Counted from the first letter of the stretch, positions 26,451 through 35,387 are shown. The stretch: DNA of 64,000 nt from Bacillota bacterium (GCA_023436245.1 JAEZJZ010000046.1:40160-104159); one strand, 5' to 3'. Translations and numbers: made by a program. The notes: generated from the sequence alone by a model not told the origin.

Positions 26451-26477
26451 GTCATTCTGAGCGCAGCGAAGAGTCTC
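26451..26477. repeat. Dispersed GTCATTCTGAGCGCA repeat, short copy
   Basis: gtcattctgagcgcagcgaagagtctc, related to the copy at 9086. It supplies the last codons and the stop of the gene 26452-27075 on the minus strand. Confidence 0.55.
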
Positions 26478-27075
26478 GGTCGGCTACGATCTTCACGGTG
26501 GGCTTCACCAGAAGATACTCAATCCCGTCAGCATGCCAGATCTTCACCTGGAATGGCAAGGCCAGCAAAGCGCACAGTTCTGCCTCGCTGTACCCTTCAG
26601 CGGAAATGCCAGTCGCCCAACTGATCACGAAGCCAGGGATCTGCCCTTGTTGTCGCTCCTGCTCTGACCAACTGAGCGGAGCCACGTCATAGCGAGGCGG
26701 AAGGCCGCGCAGCAACTGCAGCCAGCTACCCGTAGCCCACGGTGGGTTGAGGTAGAGCTGACCCGGCAAGAAGAGTAATGGCGCGTAGGCATCATCCAGC
26801 CTGGCGGTAGCCCAGACCCTGCGGATGACCCGGTCGGTCTTGTTCTCCACCCTGATCTCCGAGGTCAACTGCCCTGACCCCTTCAGTACCATGTTGGCCG
26901 ATACCTGGAACAATGCACTTTCCGTCTGGAACTGCTCAGGCATGAACAGGAAACTGCGCCGCATTTGGCTGCCAATCACCTCGGGCAGAATCAGCAATAT
27001 GGCCAGCAGAATGATGCTGCCGGCCAGATAGAGGTCGCGCTTGGTGCTACGCTCACCATTGACCAGATGTACCAC
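26452..27075 (-). CDS. Membrane-anchored protein of unknown function
   Basis: Protein of about 204-207 residues, with one membrane helix near residues 17-35 and a ~165-residue outside domain (repeated beta-strand pattern, LPGQLYLNPPWATGSWLQLL, IPGFVISWATG). Not recognised. GTG at 27075 overlaps the GGGAGG site, whereas CTG at 27066 is 8 nt away, so the true start may be CTG. The last ~10 residues (ADRDSSLRSE) come from a dispersed repeat (26451-26477), so the original 3' end seems to have been replaced. It lies opposite to the 562-residue gene. Confidence 0.6.
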   Translation of the reverse strand: MVHLVNGERSTKRDLYLAGSIILLAILLILPEVIGSQMRRSFLFMPEQFQTESALFQVSANMVLKGSGQLTSEIRVENKTDRVIRRVWATARLDDAYAPLLFLPGQLYLNPPWATGSWLQLLRGLPPRYDVAPLSWSEQERQQGQIPGFVISWATGISAEGYSEAELCALLALPFQVKIWHADGIEYLLVKPTVKIVADRDSSLRSE

Positions 27076-27229
27076 CTCCCGAACTGGACTTTGCTCCTCC
27101 AGACATCCGTCTTGGAAATGCCATCTTCCCCTCTATTCTCTGCTTTGGCGACTCTTTCCTACACAGAAAGTACTCAGAGGTTTACCCTTCAGTCATTGCT
27201 CAAGGAACAACGTAGCAACTAGGGAAGTC

Positions 27230-27291
27230 GGGCGCCATTCATGGCGCCGCTACAAACGCCCGTGGGCGTAGGGGTCGCATGCATGCGACCC
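27230..27291. repeat. Composite palindromic repeat, copy A
   Basis: Two palindromes joined by about 20 bp: gggcgccattcatggcgcc (27230-27248) and gggtcgcatgcatgcgaccc (27272-27291), with cgtagg before the second. An inverted copy is at 55951-56025 and fragments are at 49062-49075 and 37413-37440. This fills most of the 400-bp gap 27076-27475, which otherwise has no gene. Confidence 0.75.
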
Positions 27292-27475
27292 GCGTGTCCC
27301 ACCGCAGATCAACTGCCGACTCTCGCATGCCATACTCCGGGACCGCCACCCGGAAGGATACCAGACTCTCAGGCGCTCTCGCCTGCTCCGGCATGAGAGC
27401 AGGAATATGCTGGCGGCTGCGAGAACATACCCATCTGAACAATCGGTATATGATGCACACTAGGGAGGAATGGCA

Positions 27476-28507
27476 ATGCATCTGATTCCAGCTGTAGCCA
27501 GCTACTTGGGGTTGCAAGGCCAACTGAAGCAGGCGCTGACTGCCGACCACTTGCAGCTTCTGGCCAGGGTAGCTGAGTCACCCCTACCGCAGCGCTTGGC
27601 CAGCGACACTCTCCTGGAGGAATTGCTGGAGATGCATGCTGTCAGACTGGACGATGGCTTGATCAAGCTGGCTACTGCCGTCTTTCTGGAGCAGGATGTA
27701 GAGCGCGTGACCGAGGTGGCCTCTTCTCTGGGGAAGAGTTTGGCCGAACGGTTGCTGGTAGATGGTCAGGAGCTGCTCACCGCTTCGCCCGAAATCAGAA
27801 ATTTCCTGGGTGGAGTGATCGGGGCCGCCCAAGGCCCCTCCCGGCTGCTGCAGACCAGCGGCAACGCCGTCAACTGGCGGGCCTACACCGGCCGCTACGC
27901 CAGCACCAAGGTGGACTTTGACCAAGACTGCCCGGCATTCTCCGCGCTGGGGCCGGAGCTGCAGGTAAAGAGCGTGCAAAAGGGCGACCAGTACACTGCC
28001 GTGTTCATCGGGCCCGGCGGAACCACCTTTGTCAGTTTGCTGCGAGGGTTCTGCCCACCGGAGCAGCGGGAGTACCGCCAGCAGCTGCTGCGCTTCCTGA
28101 CTGATGCGTATGGGCGCCTGCTGGCGGGAGAGCTAACCAGCAGCAGCCTGGCGCGGACGGCTGAGCAACTTGGATTCTTCCAGAACGGGCGACCTAGGCC
28201 AGTCCTGGTCACCCCAGCCATCTATGCTCAGTACGGGGATGTGATCGAGCAGATCGCTGCGGCCTCGTCTCAACTCTACCTGGAGCAGATCAACCGGGTC
28301 TTCGCCTGCTTGCGAGAGACAGCTGCCGGCAGGCAAGGCGTTCCTCCCGAGAACATGATCATGCATTTCGGTCGCTACTGCCGCAAGGCCCTGGCCAAAG
28401 AGCTATATGCGGCAGGCTTCTTCACCGACGCGGTGCCAGAGCGAGGCAGCATCACTGTCTTCTATGCGAACAGCATCGGCCAGATAGGTGCATATCTCGG
28501 CGGCTAG
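27476..28507 (+). CDS. Hypothetical protein, 343 residues
   Basis: Not recognised. A soluble, mostly helical protein with no signal peptide or membrane segment. It has a region with repeated charged helices (residues 60-110), then VQKGDQYTAVFIGPGGTTFVSLLRGF and NRVFACLRETAAGRQGVPPENMIMHFGRYCRKALAKELYAAGFF. The residues HFGRYC near 300 might be functional, but no family motif fits. The second ATG (27476) is chosen because GGGAGG is 7 nt upstream; ATG at 27470 is only 1 nt away. It is 97 nt upstream of an ECF sigma factor gene in the same direction. Confidence 0.55.
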   Translation: MHLIPAVASYLGLQGQLKQALTADHLQLLARVAESPLPQRLASDTLLEELLEMHAVRLDDGLIKLATAVFLEQDVERVTEVASSLGKSLAERLLVDGQELLTASPEIRNFLGGVIGAAQGPSRLLQTSGNAVNWRAYTGRYASTKVDFDQDCPAFSALGPELQVKSVQKGDQYTAVFIGPGGTTFVSLLRGFCPPEQREYRQQLLRFLTDAYGRLLAGELTSSSLARTAEQLGFFQNGRPRPVLVTPAIYAQYGDVIEQIAAASSQLYLEQINRVFACLRETAAGRQGVPPENMIMHFGRYCRKALAKELYAAGFFTDAVPERGSITVFYANSIGQIGAYLGG

Positions 28508-28603
28508 CAGCGTGAAGTTTTCTGTCCACCACCCAACCAAATGGTCGACAGAGTCGTATCAGTAGCGGGCGATGCCATTTTGATTTCCGCTGGAGGTGAG
28601 GCC

Positions 28604-29179
28604 GTGCAGAGTGACGAGGATCTCTGCCTGGAGATGCAGGCTGGTTCAGAGAGTGCGCTGGAGGTCCTGGTGCACCGCTATCATGGTCCGATCCACGGAT
28701 TCATCTATCGCCAACTGCGCGACGAGAACGCAGCTCAAGACCTGGTTCAGGAGACGTTCATTCGAATCTGCACCAGGATCAAGCAATACCGTTATCCCGA
28801 GCCGTTCAGGCCATGGCTCTATCGCATTGCCCTGAACATCTGCCGAGACTATTGGAAGAGTTCCGCGTATCGCCAGAGACAAGAGGCCGATGAACTGCTG
28901 GAGACGACAGAGGACAACCAGGCCAACATCGCCAGCATCTACGACTGGCAGGAGACGCGAACTGAGGTGCGACAGGCGATTGGCGGTCTGCCGGAGATCT
29001 ACCGCGAGGTGCTGATCCTCAGATTCTATCAAGATCTGAAGCTGGCCGAGATTGCGGAGGCCCTTGACCTGCCGCTGGGGACGGCCAAATGGCGACTGTT
29101 CAGGGCTTTGTCACTGGTCAAGCAGCGACTGACGGAAGGAGGAGTTAGCGATGACAGCCTGCGAGAAGGAGACGACTGA
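28604..29179 (+). CDS. ECF-family RNA polymerase sigma factor
   Basis: 191 residues: region 2 (ALEVLVHRYHGPIHGFIYRQLRDENAAQDLVQETFIRI, with the WLYRIALNICRDYWK core) and region 4 with helix-turn-helix (LPEIYREVLILRFYQDLKLAEIAEALDLPLGTAKWRLFRAL). It is the first gene of a run that overlaps the next gene by 29 nt and leads into ABC transporter genes, so it most likely controls that cluster. GTG at 28604 follows GGAGGTGA by 7 nt; the open frame extends back to ATG 28541 but with no site. Confidence 0.92.
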   Translation: MQSDEDLCLEMQAGSESALEVLVHRYHGPIHGFIYRQLRDENAAQDLVQETFIRICTRIKQYRYPEPFRPWLYRIALNICRDYWKSSAYRQRQEADELLETTEDNQANIASIYDWQETRTEVRQAIGGLPEIYREVLILRFYQDLKLAEIAEALDLPLGTAKWRLFRALSLVKQRLTEGGVSDDSLREGDD

Positions 29180-30047
29180 TCTGGAACGAGCGCTTGGCTT
29201 CTCTCTGTCCGAGATCGGCGAAGAACTGAGCACAGCAGAGGCCCACGATTTGGAGCTGACCGTAGATCAGTTGAGCAGATACACAGTGGCTGCACCGACC
29301 ACGGATGATACAGCCGGGCTGCTCAACGCGCTCAAGCAGAACCTGGCAACGGACGCAGTTCCGGCGCGCTGGCGCCGGGGGTTGCAGCCCCCATCCGGCA
29401 CGGGCAGGCAGACCATCGGGTTGCTCAGCCTGATCAGGCCGCAGGTTTCCTTGCTCGGCAAGCCGTTCTGGTTGGCATCCGCCCTGGTCTGCGGCTTGGG
29501 CCTGATCTCTATCGGCACCATCGGTGACATGCAGATGATTCCGCTGGTGATGCTCGCCCCACTGCTGGCGGCGGTAACAATCGTCTTCGCCTTCCAGAGC
29601 GGCGATGAGCGGGTACTGGAACTGGAAACTAGCGTCGCCCTCTCCTGGCAGCAGCTGGCTCTTGGCCGCCTGAGCATCGTCCTGGCTGTCGACTGCCTCA
29701 GCCTCACTGCCATCTCCCTGCTGGCGGTGCGTCTAGTGCCGGAATTATCCCTCTGGTTGCTGCTGCTCAGTTGGTTCGCTCCCCTCCTACTCTGGGCCAG
29801 CCTAGCCCTTGCTCTCTCTTTGCGCTACGGCCACCTGGTTGGGCTGATAGGTGCCTGTGCCGCTTGGGGGCTGCAGGTCGTGCTCCGGTTCACTTACCCG
29901 CAGTTTGACCTGCTGCGAGTGGCGATCTCAGGCATTGATGTGCTCGTCCGGTTGGGCATGTTGGCGGTAGCCGCATTCATCTTGGTGGTCGCAATCCAGC
30001 AGGCAGGCAAGAACGGCCGCTGGATAGCTGCCCGCCTGCCACGTTAG
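29151..30047 (+). CDS. Six-helix membrane protein with a cytoplasmic N-terminus, sigma-linked (possible anti-sigma/permease)
   Basis: 298 residues. About 95 N-terminal cytoplasmic residues are acidic and helical (DLERALGFSLSEIGEELSTAEAHDLELTVDQLSRY), occupying the position where an anti-sigma domain is expected. They are followed by six membrane segments from about residue 103 to 290. It lacks a zinc finger. It overlaps the ECF gene by 29 nt and is 4 nt upstream of an ABC ATPase gene, so it is a good candidate for both sigma control and the transmembrane half of that transporter. This dual role is inference. Confidence 0.75.
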   Translation: MTACEKETTDLERALGFSLSEIGEELSTAEAHDLELTVDQLSRYTVAAPTTDDTAGLLNALKQNLATDAVPARWRRGLQPPSGTGRQTIGLLSLIRPQVSLLGKPFWLASALVCGLGLISIGTIGDMQMIPLVMLAPLLAAVTIVFAFQSGDERVLELETSVALSWQQLALGRLSIVLAVDCLSLTAISLLAVRLVPELSLWLLLLSWFAPLLLWASLALALSLRYGHLVGLIGACAAWGLQVVLRFTYPQFDLLRVAISGIDVLVRLGMLAVAAFILVVAIQQAGKNGRWIAARLPR

Positions 30048-30051
30048 CCGC

Positions 30052-30924
30052 ATGGCCAATCGCCTAAGCACAGAGAACTTGCAACTGTCCTTCGGCAGAG
30101 GCAATCGCGCGCTCGCGGGCGTGTCTTTGCGGCTCACTCCCGGAGTCACGGCCGTGCTGGGGCCGAACGGTTCCGGCAAGAGCACGCTGCTGCGCTGTCT
30201 GGCCAGCGTGCTCACTCCCACCAGGGGCGAGGTCCGCTGGAACGGCGGGGATGTGTGGCGGGATATCGCCAGCTATCGCTGGCTGCTTGGCTATCTCCCA
30301 CAAAGCTTCTCCGGGCATGGCCAACTCACCGTCAAACAGTTCCTCGGCTATATGGCCGCCCTGAAACTGCTTCCCCTGCAACTAGCACCGCAGCGCGTCA
30401 GCGCGATGTTGACCATGTTCAACCTGCAGGCATATGCGGACACCAGACTGACGCAACTTTCCGGCGGTCTGCTGCACCGGGTGGGTCTAGCCCAAGCCAT
30501 ACTCAATGACCCGGATCTGCTGATTATGGACGAACCGACCGTCAGCCTGGACGCGGAAGAACGACTGGCCTTGCTTGATCTGATTCGCCAGCAGGCGCAG
30601 GAGCGCATAGTCGTTTTCTCCACCCATATGACAACCGATGCAGAAGCAGTGGCCGACCGCCTAGTCATTCTGAACGACGGGCGAGTGTTAGCTCATCTGC
30701 CGACCTCGAGCCTGATTGAACAATGCCGCGGCTTGGTCTGGGAGCTTGAGCTGCCGGACGCATCCGCCCTGCCTGAGGAGGCGATCATCTGCAGATCGAC
30801 CACGCAGGGTAAGTCGCTGCAACTGCGCGTAATCCTGCCGGAGCGGCCCCCTCTCTCCTGCACACCCGGCTGCCCTAGCTTGGAGGATGCCTATCTGGCT
30901 GCCATTCACCGACTGCTGCGGTAG
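30052..30924 (+). CDS. ABC transporter ATP-binding protein
   Basis: 290-residue ATPase with Walker A GPNGSGKST (about residue 37-45), Q-loop, signature-like LSGGLLHRVGLAQAIL and Walker B LLIMDEPTVSLD (about 158-169), H-loop STHM. The signature LSGGL departs from LSGGQ by one residue. It starts 4 nt after the preceding membrane gene, its presumed partner, and ends at the terminator 30948-30985. No membrane-spanning domain of its own. Confidence 0.9.
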   Translation: MANRLSTENLQLSFGRGNRALAGVSLRLTPGVTAVLGPNGSGKSTLLRCLASVLTPTRGEVRWNGGDVWRDIASYRWLLGYLPQSFSGHGQLTVKQFLGYMAALKLLPLQLAPQRVSAMLTMFNLQAYADTRLTQLSGGLLHRVGLAQAILNDPDLLIMDEPTVSLDAEERLALLDLIRQQAQERIVVFSTHMTTDAEAVADRLVILNDGRVLAHLPTSSLIEQCRGLVWELELPDASALPEEAIICRSTTQGKSLQLRVILPERPPLSCTPGCPSLEDAYLAAIHRLLR

Positions 30925-30947
30925 TCCTCTGCGCCTGCATCAATCGT

Positions 30948-30985
30948 AGCTGGAGGTCACTCAAGGCGAGTGACCTCCAGCTTTC
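30948..30985 (+). terminator. Strong terminator inside the ABC cluster
   Basis: Fifteen-base perfect arms agctggaggtcactc (30948-30962) and gagtgacctccagct (30968-30982), loop aaggc, followed by ttct. The 31193 operon therefore probably has its own promoter. The gap 30983-31192 shows no clear gene. Confidence 0.85.
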
Positions 30986-31192
30986 TCGTTCCTAGCGCAC
31001 AAACATGGACACCCACACCGGCCTTCTGCAGCAATCACTCTCGAGGCAAGGAACCGTTCCCCAAATGCTCAAACGGTGCAGGGAAAATGCCTAGTGATCG
31101 CCAACCTTTTCGGCGAGTGCGTCGTATCGGGACTGAACGCATGTCATTGGGTTGCCAAGGGCGGCAACATGCGTAAAGGAGGCTGACCCAGA

Positions 31193-32074
31193 GTGCAGAT
31201 AGAACTGCAGAACCTGAGCAAGAGATACGGAAAGCAAGTCGCTCTCAACGGATTGAACCTTGAGATCGGGAGCGGTATGTACGGACTGCTTGGCCCGAAC
31301 GGTGCCGGCAAGAGCACACTGATGCGCATTTTGGCTACCCTGCTCCCCCCCAGTTCCGGGAGAGCACTGGTGGCTGGCCACGATGTCACCCGAGACCAGC
31401 AAGAGGTGCGCCAGTTGCTGGGATACCTGCCGCAGGACTTTGGCTTATACAAGAAACTGAGCGCCTGGGAGTTCCTTGATTTGGTGGGCAGCCTCAAGGG
31501 TATATTCGGCAAGGCCAAGCGCCAGCAGCAAATCGAACAGGTGCTGCGGCAGGTCAACCTTTGGGACCGGCGCAAGCAACGCCTGGGTGGGTATTCCGGA
31601 GGCATGAAGCGGCGAATCGGCATCGCGCAAGCGCTGCTTGGCGACCCCAGACTATTGATTGTGGATGAACCGACAGCCGGACTCGACCCGGAAGAGCGCG
31701 TCCGCTTTCGCAACCTGCTCACCGAGCTGAGCGGTGACCGGGTGGTGCTGCTCTCGACGCACATTGTGGGCGACATCGAGTCGAGTTGCAACCAACTGGC
31801 GGTGCTGCGGCAGGGGGAACTGGCCTTCTCGGGCAGTCAACAGGAGCTGACCGCCAAAGCAGCAGGCCAAGTCTGGCAAGTGGCCATCGACGAGCGGGAT
31901 CTGCCGCAGTTCAAGCGCGAGGGCAGAATCGTCTCCACCAGACGGGATGGCCCGCTGTTGAAGGTGAGAATGATTTGCGGCAACAATCCGCTAAACGCCG
32001 GAGAACCGGTGGCGGCTTCCCTGGAGGATGGATATCTCAGCATCATCGGGCGTACCTCGGGTGGTGAGCAGTAG
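31193..32074 (+). CDS. ABC transporter ATP-binding protein
   Basis: 293 residues; Walker A GPNGAGKST (about residue 37), YSGGMKRRIGIAQAL as the signature and LLIVDEPTAGLDPEERVR as Walker B, H-loop STHI. This is the drug/antibiotic-resistance subtype of ABC-2 systems. GTG at 31193 follows AAAGGAGG by about 9 nt. Its stop codon is directly followed by the start of the permease gene, and with the two downstream genes it forms a three-gene unit. Confidence 0.92.
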   Translation: MQIELQNLSKRYGKQVALNGLNLEIGSGMYGLLGPNGAGKSTLMRILATLLPPSSGRALVAGHDVTRDQQEVRQLLGYLPQDFGLYKKLSAWEFLDLVGSLKGIFGKAKRQQQIEQVLRQVNLWDRRKQRLGGYSGGMKRRIGIAQALLGDPRLLIVDEPTAGLDPEERVRFRNLLTELSGDRVVLLSTHIVGDIESSCNQLAVLRQGELAFSGSQQELTAKAAGQVWQVAIDERDLPQFKREGRIVSTRRDGPLLKVRMICGNNPLNAGEPVAASLEDGYLSIIGRTSGGEQ

Positions 32075-32722
32075 ATGTTCAAGGAGTGGAAACTCCACCT
32101 GACCTGGTCCTACTTGGCGCCGCTGCTGCTGCTTGGGGCGCAGATCTGGAACCTGTGCTCCGGCAGCAATGCCTATGTGGCCTCCAGACCGGCCGAGTTG
32201 CTTCAGACATTTGGGGTATTCTGGCCGTTGGCGCTCTGTTTGGCACTGGCTTCTCTCTTGCCCTACGAGCGTCAGGAGGGCATGTTGGAGCTGCGCTTGT
32301 CCTATCCCACGCCCTATTGGCGATCTCTACTGATGAAGATCGCATTGCCGGCCATCTGGTGGTCCGTGGTTGGCGGAGCTGGACTCTTGATCTGCTACCA
32401 TTCATACATGCACTTCTCCGTCTGGAGCATGCTGCAGATGATCCTGCCTCCGGCTATTGCCTTGGGAGGATTCACTCTGCTCGTCAGCGCCATCACCTTG
32501 AATATGCCAGCCACGCTGGTGACGACGATCGCCTGGTGGGGCTTTGAGCTGGTCACGGCCTGCAGGCTGAGCGGCGCTTTCGCGCTCTTCCCCATCTCGA
32601 TGAACGTCACGAACATTAACCTAGTGACAAACCGCTGGCTGCTGCTCGCCGCTGGCGTGTCGCTGACGATACTTTCTGTGGTTCTGCTCGGCAAGCGCCA
32701 CCTGCCGACGGTTGAAGAATGA
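32075..32722 (+). CDS. ABC-2 type permease (small)
   Basis: 215-residue membrane protein with about six membrane segments, including VASRPAELLQTFGVFWPLALCLALASLLPYERQEGMLELRLSYPTP, where the ABC-2-type cytoplasmic loop with ERQEGMLE stands out. Start ATG 32075 directly after the ATPase stop. It ends 20 nt before the next gene and should form part of the same exporter. Confidence 0.82.
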   Translation: MFKEWKLHLTWSYLAPLLLLGAQIWNLCSGSNAYVASRPAELLQTFGVFWPLALCLALASLLPYERQEGMLELRLSYPTPYWRSLLMKIALPAIWWSVVGGAGLLICYHSYMHFSVWSMLQMILPPAIALGGFTLLVSAITLNMPATLVTTIAWWGFELVTACRLSGAFALFPISMNVTNINLVTNRWLLLAAGVSLTILSVVLLGKRHLPTVEE

Positions 32723-32741
32723 TGCAAAGGAGGAGACGATC

Positions 32742-34865
32742 ATGCAACGCGTGTTTTCACTCGCCAAACTGGAACTAAAACAGCAACTGCGCAGTCCCCT
32801 CTGCTGGCTGCTTCTGTTGCTCAGTTCATTCTTAGCCTATGACGGCTACTACTCATCGCCCAACCTCTGGGAGAACTTACACTGGGCCACGGACACCATG
32901 TCTCTGGTCGTGCTCTTGCTGGCACTGCTCTCGGCCATGGCGGCCGGTCGTGAACGCCGCCAGCGCGTGGGGGAAACCATCGAGAGCAGCAGTGTGAGCA
33001 ACTGGCAGCTCTCGCTCGGCCAATGGCTGGGGCTGGCTCTGCTGGCAGCGCTCACTTCGCTGTTAATCGTCGTTATTCTCGCTGCACGCGCTCTTGCCCT
33101 GGGGGGCACCTTCAGTTTGGGAGCGCCGGTCTTCTTCTGGCTACTGGTCTATTTTCCGATGCAGCTCTTGGGAGCCACGGTCGGGTTGACGCTGGGCAGC
33201 TTGATCCCTAGCCTGTTCGTCAGCCTGCCAATGACCGTAGGCTGGTGGTTTGCCCTAGGCAGCATGTCCGTCACCGGAGAGTTGGCCCGCATCCTGCCGG
33301 GAGTGTGGGCTGACCTGCTGGACTTCACCGCAGTATCACCGACCGTGCCTGGTGCAGCCTTTGGCTTCCTGCCGTTCCATCGCTTCCTGTTCAACCGGGT
33401 CGCGCAGGCCGGCTTCATGCTGCTGTTGCTCGGTGCATTGATGCTGGTCCACCGCAGGTACCGCGAAAGGCGAATAGGTTGGCAGCCAGTGCTCGTCGTA
33501 GTCCTGGCGCTGACCACTACCGCTCTGTCCTTTGCGGCCTTCACTGCGGACCTGGCGGCGGCCAAGGCCAATATGATCGCTCGCTTTGGCTACACGGAAC
33601 TGAACGAGGCAGAGGTAAGAGAACTGAAGTCGGAATGGCAGTCCATGGCGCAGGAGAACCCGGCCCCCACGGCAGTCCGCTATCAGCTTCGCCTCACTTT
33701 CAACCCGGACGCTCACGGTCTACAGGTTAACGCTGATTTGACCTTGCGCAACGCAGGGAATACCTCCCTGCGGCAGCTCATCTTCACGCTGGGGGATGAG
33801 TTTGCGGTGGAACAGGCCGCGTGGCAGGGCCAACCAGCCAATGTCACCAGCAGCACAGCCTTCGGCTGGCGCAGTGTTGCGCTCAGCGAGCCCCTTCCTC
33901 CTGGCGCAGCAGGGGTGCTGACCCTCAGCTACAGGGGAGATGTCTGGGAGTGGACCACTCGCTGGGACGGTCACGATCCCGAGTTGATGTCTTTCGTCAG
34001 CAGTGAGGGAATCTTCCTGCCACCCCACTTCTGCTGGTATCCGGCCCCCGGCCTCCACATGGTCGCTTCCGCACGCTGGGCAAGAGACATCTTCAGTTCC
34101 CCGGTCGAGTTCCAAGTGACGACAGAAGGTTCGAAACAACCGGTGTTCACCAACCTGGAAGGCCAGTCTGACGGCTCCTTTGCTGGCCGCCTACTCGGAC
34201 TGTTGGTAGTAGCTGGCGACTGGGAGCAGAGCAAAACGGAGAACATCACCCTGCTGCACGCGCCGGACCGGCTGCTGGACGATTACATTACGGAGCTACA
34301 GCAGATGTATGAGTTCGCAAGCAATCGTCTGGGTACTTTGCCGGAAAACCGGGTGACGGCCGTCACCATGCCCAACTGGTTCTATGGCGAGGTTGATGGG
34401 CGGGATACGCAAACAGCACTGATTGGCGAAAAGCGACTGAATCTGGACCCCCGCCCCCAGCACCAACTCTGGCAGCGGCAGAGCATGCTGGAGCGCATGC
34501 TAGGATGCTGGTATCAGACGTTGTTCGTGATCGGCCCGGACCGCAACGAGACGGACTTGGCGGCAAACGATGCCCGTCTAGGGTTGACCAGTTACCTCTG
34601 GTCTCTCTATCGCGAGACACTGGACGGGCAATCCGGCAGCTTGGAGCAGGAGTATACGCTCAGGGCCTCAATCTCGGAGGAAGACGGCTCCATGCCGGCC
34701 ATGGCTGCCGGTCAGCTCTACAGCACCTATTCAGCACAGAGCAATGCCATCTGGCTGAAGTTGGAGCGTGCTCGCCGCGTCGCCGGTGAGGCTGGCCTCA
34801 CCCAGAGGCTCGGCCAGCTGATGGCGCAGGCAAACCGCCCGCCGACGGTGATCGAGCGCCCCTAG
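32742..34865 (+). CDS. ABC-2 type permease fused to a catalytically inactive M1-aminopeptidase-like ectodomain
   Basis: 707 residues. About seven membrane segments (residues 20-275), then a ~400-residue outside domain that matches the M1 aminopeptidase layout: N-terminal beta domain, a region ending LPENRVTAVTMPNWFYGEVDG near residue 560, and the equivalent of the zinc helix at about 581-592. There the sequence is SMLERMLGCWYQ in place of the expected HExxH-WW, so both zinc histidines are lost; only the glutamate remains. The protein is therefore predicted to bind rather than cut. ABC-2/M1 fusions with intact sites are known. ATG at 32742 follows AAAGGAGGAG. A terminator follows. Confidence 0.85.
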   Translation: MQRVFSLAKLELKQQLRSPLCWLLLLLSSFLAYDGYYSSPNLWENLHWATDTMSLVVLLLALLSAMAAGRERRQRVGETIESSSVSNWQLSLGQWLGLALLAALTSLLIVVILAARALALGGTFSLGAPVFFWLLVYFPMQLLGATVGLTLGSLIPSLFVSLPMTVGWWFALGSMSVTGELARILPGVWADLLDFTAVSPTVPGAAFGFLPFHRFLFNRVAQAGFMLLLLGALMLVHRRYRERRIGWQPVLVVVLALTTTALSFAAFTADLAAAKANMIARFGYTELNEAEVRELKSEWQSMAQENPAPTAVRYQLRLTFNPDAHGLQVNADLTLRNAGNTSLRQLIFTLGDEFAVEQAAWQGQPANVTSSTAFGWRSVALSEPLPPGAAGVLTLSYRGDVWEWTTRWDGHDPELMSFVSSEGIFLPPHFCWYPAPGLHMVASARWARDIFSSPVEFQVTTEGSKQPVFTNLEGQSDGSFAGRLLGLLVVAGDWEQSKTENITLLHAPDRLLDDYITELQQMYEFASNRLGTLPENRVTAVTMPNWFYGEVDGRDTQTALIGEKRLNLDPRPQHQLWQRQSMLERMLGCWYQTLFVIGPDRNETDLAANDARLGLTSYLWSLYRETLDGQSGSLEQEYTLRASISEEDGSMPAMAAGQLYSTYSAQSNAIWLKLERARRVAGEAGLTQRLGQLMAQANRPPTVIERP

Positions 34866-34908
34866 AAAGCTTCGCCAAGAACCAAAACCACAATGGGAAT
34901 GACGCAAC

Positions 34909-34927
34909 AGCCGCCTCTTCGGCGGCT
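34909..34927 (+). terminator. Terminator of the ABC cluster
   Basis: Stem agccgcc (34909-34915) / ggcggct (34921-34927) with ttctttg-like U-richness just after (gctttgcg), 44 nt after the M1-fusion stop. Confidence 0.75.
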
Positions 34928-35006
34928 GCTTTGCGTGCAGGGAATGAGCAGGACCCGGTTGCAACATGCTACGGTTGATGCGTAATCAAACCGGGAGGTG
35001 TACACC

Positions 35007-35387
35007 ATGTTCTACACAGTCAGCACAGAGAAGAGCTATGCTCAAGCAGTCGACAGCCTAAAGCAAGGGCTGGCGTCGGTCAAGTTTGGGGTGCTCTGGG
35101 AACTGGACGTGCCGAGCAAACTGCAGGAGAAAGGAGCTGATTTCAACGTTCCGTTCCGCATTCTGGAGGTCTGTAACCCACATCACGCCAAGGAGGCCCT
35201 GGAGCAGAACATCATGGTAGGCTACTTCCTCCCCTGTAAGGCCGTTGTCTACGAGCAGGGAGGGCAGGTGCAGATCGGGATGGCCCGACCATCATCTATG
35301 GTGGGCATGCTGCAGGATGAGGCTCTGCGCAACTTCGCCGAGCAGGTGGAGCACGAGTTGATCAGAGCGATCGATTCAGCCAGGTAA
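35007..35387 (+). CDS. DUF302-family protein
   Basis: 126-residue single-domain protein of the DUF302 family: FYTVSTEKSYAQAVDSLKQGLASVKFGVLWELDVPSKLQEKG then FRILEVCNPHHAKEALEQNIMVGYFLPCKAVVYEQGGQVQIGMARP. The latter is the family's core, with the NPHHAKEAL and FLPCK motifs. DUF302 proteins form small beta-alpha dimers and have been linked to membrane potential or redox, but without firm biochemistry. ATG at 35007 follows GGGAGGTG by 6 nt. It is transcribed alone and ends at the terminator 35394-35430. Confidence 0.87.
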   Translation: MFYTVSTEKSYAQAVDSLKQGLASVKFGVLWELDVPSKLQEKGADFNVPFRILEVCNPHHAKEALEQNIMVGYFLPCKAVVYEQGGQVQIGMARPSSMVGMLQDEALRNFAEQVEHELIRAIDSAR

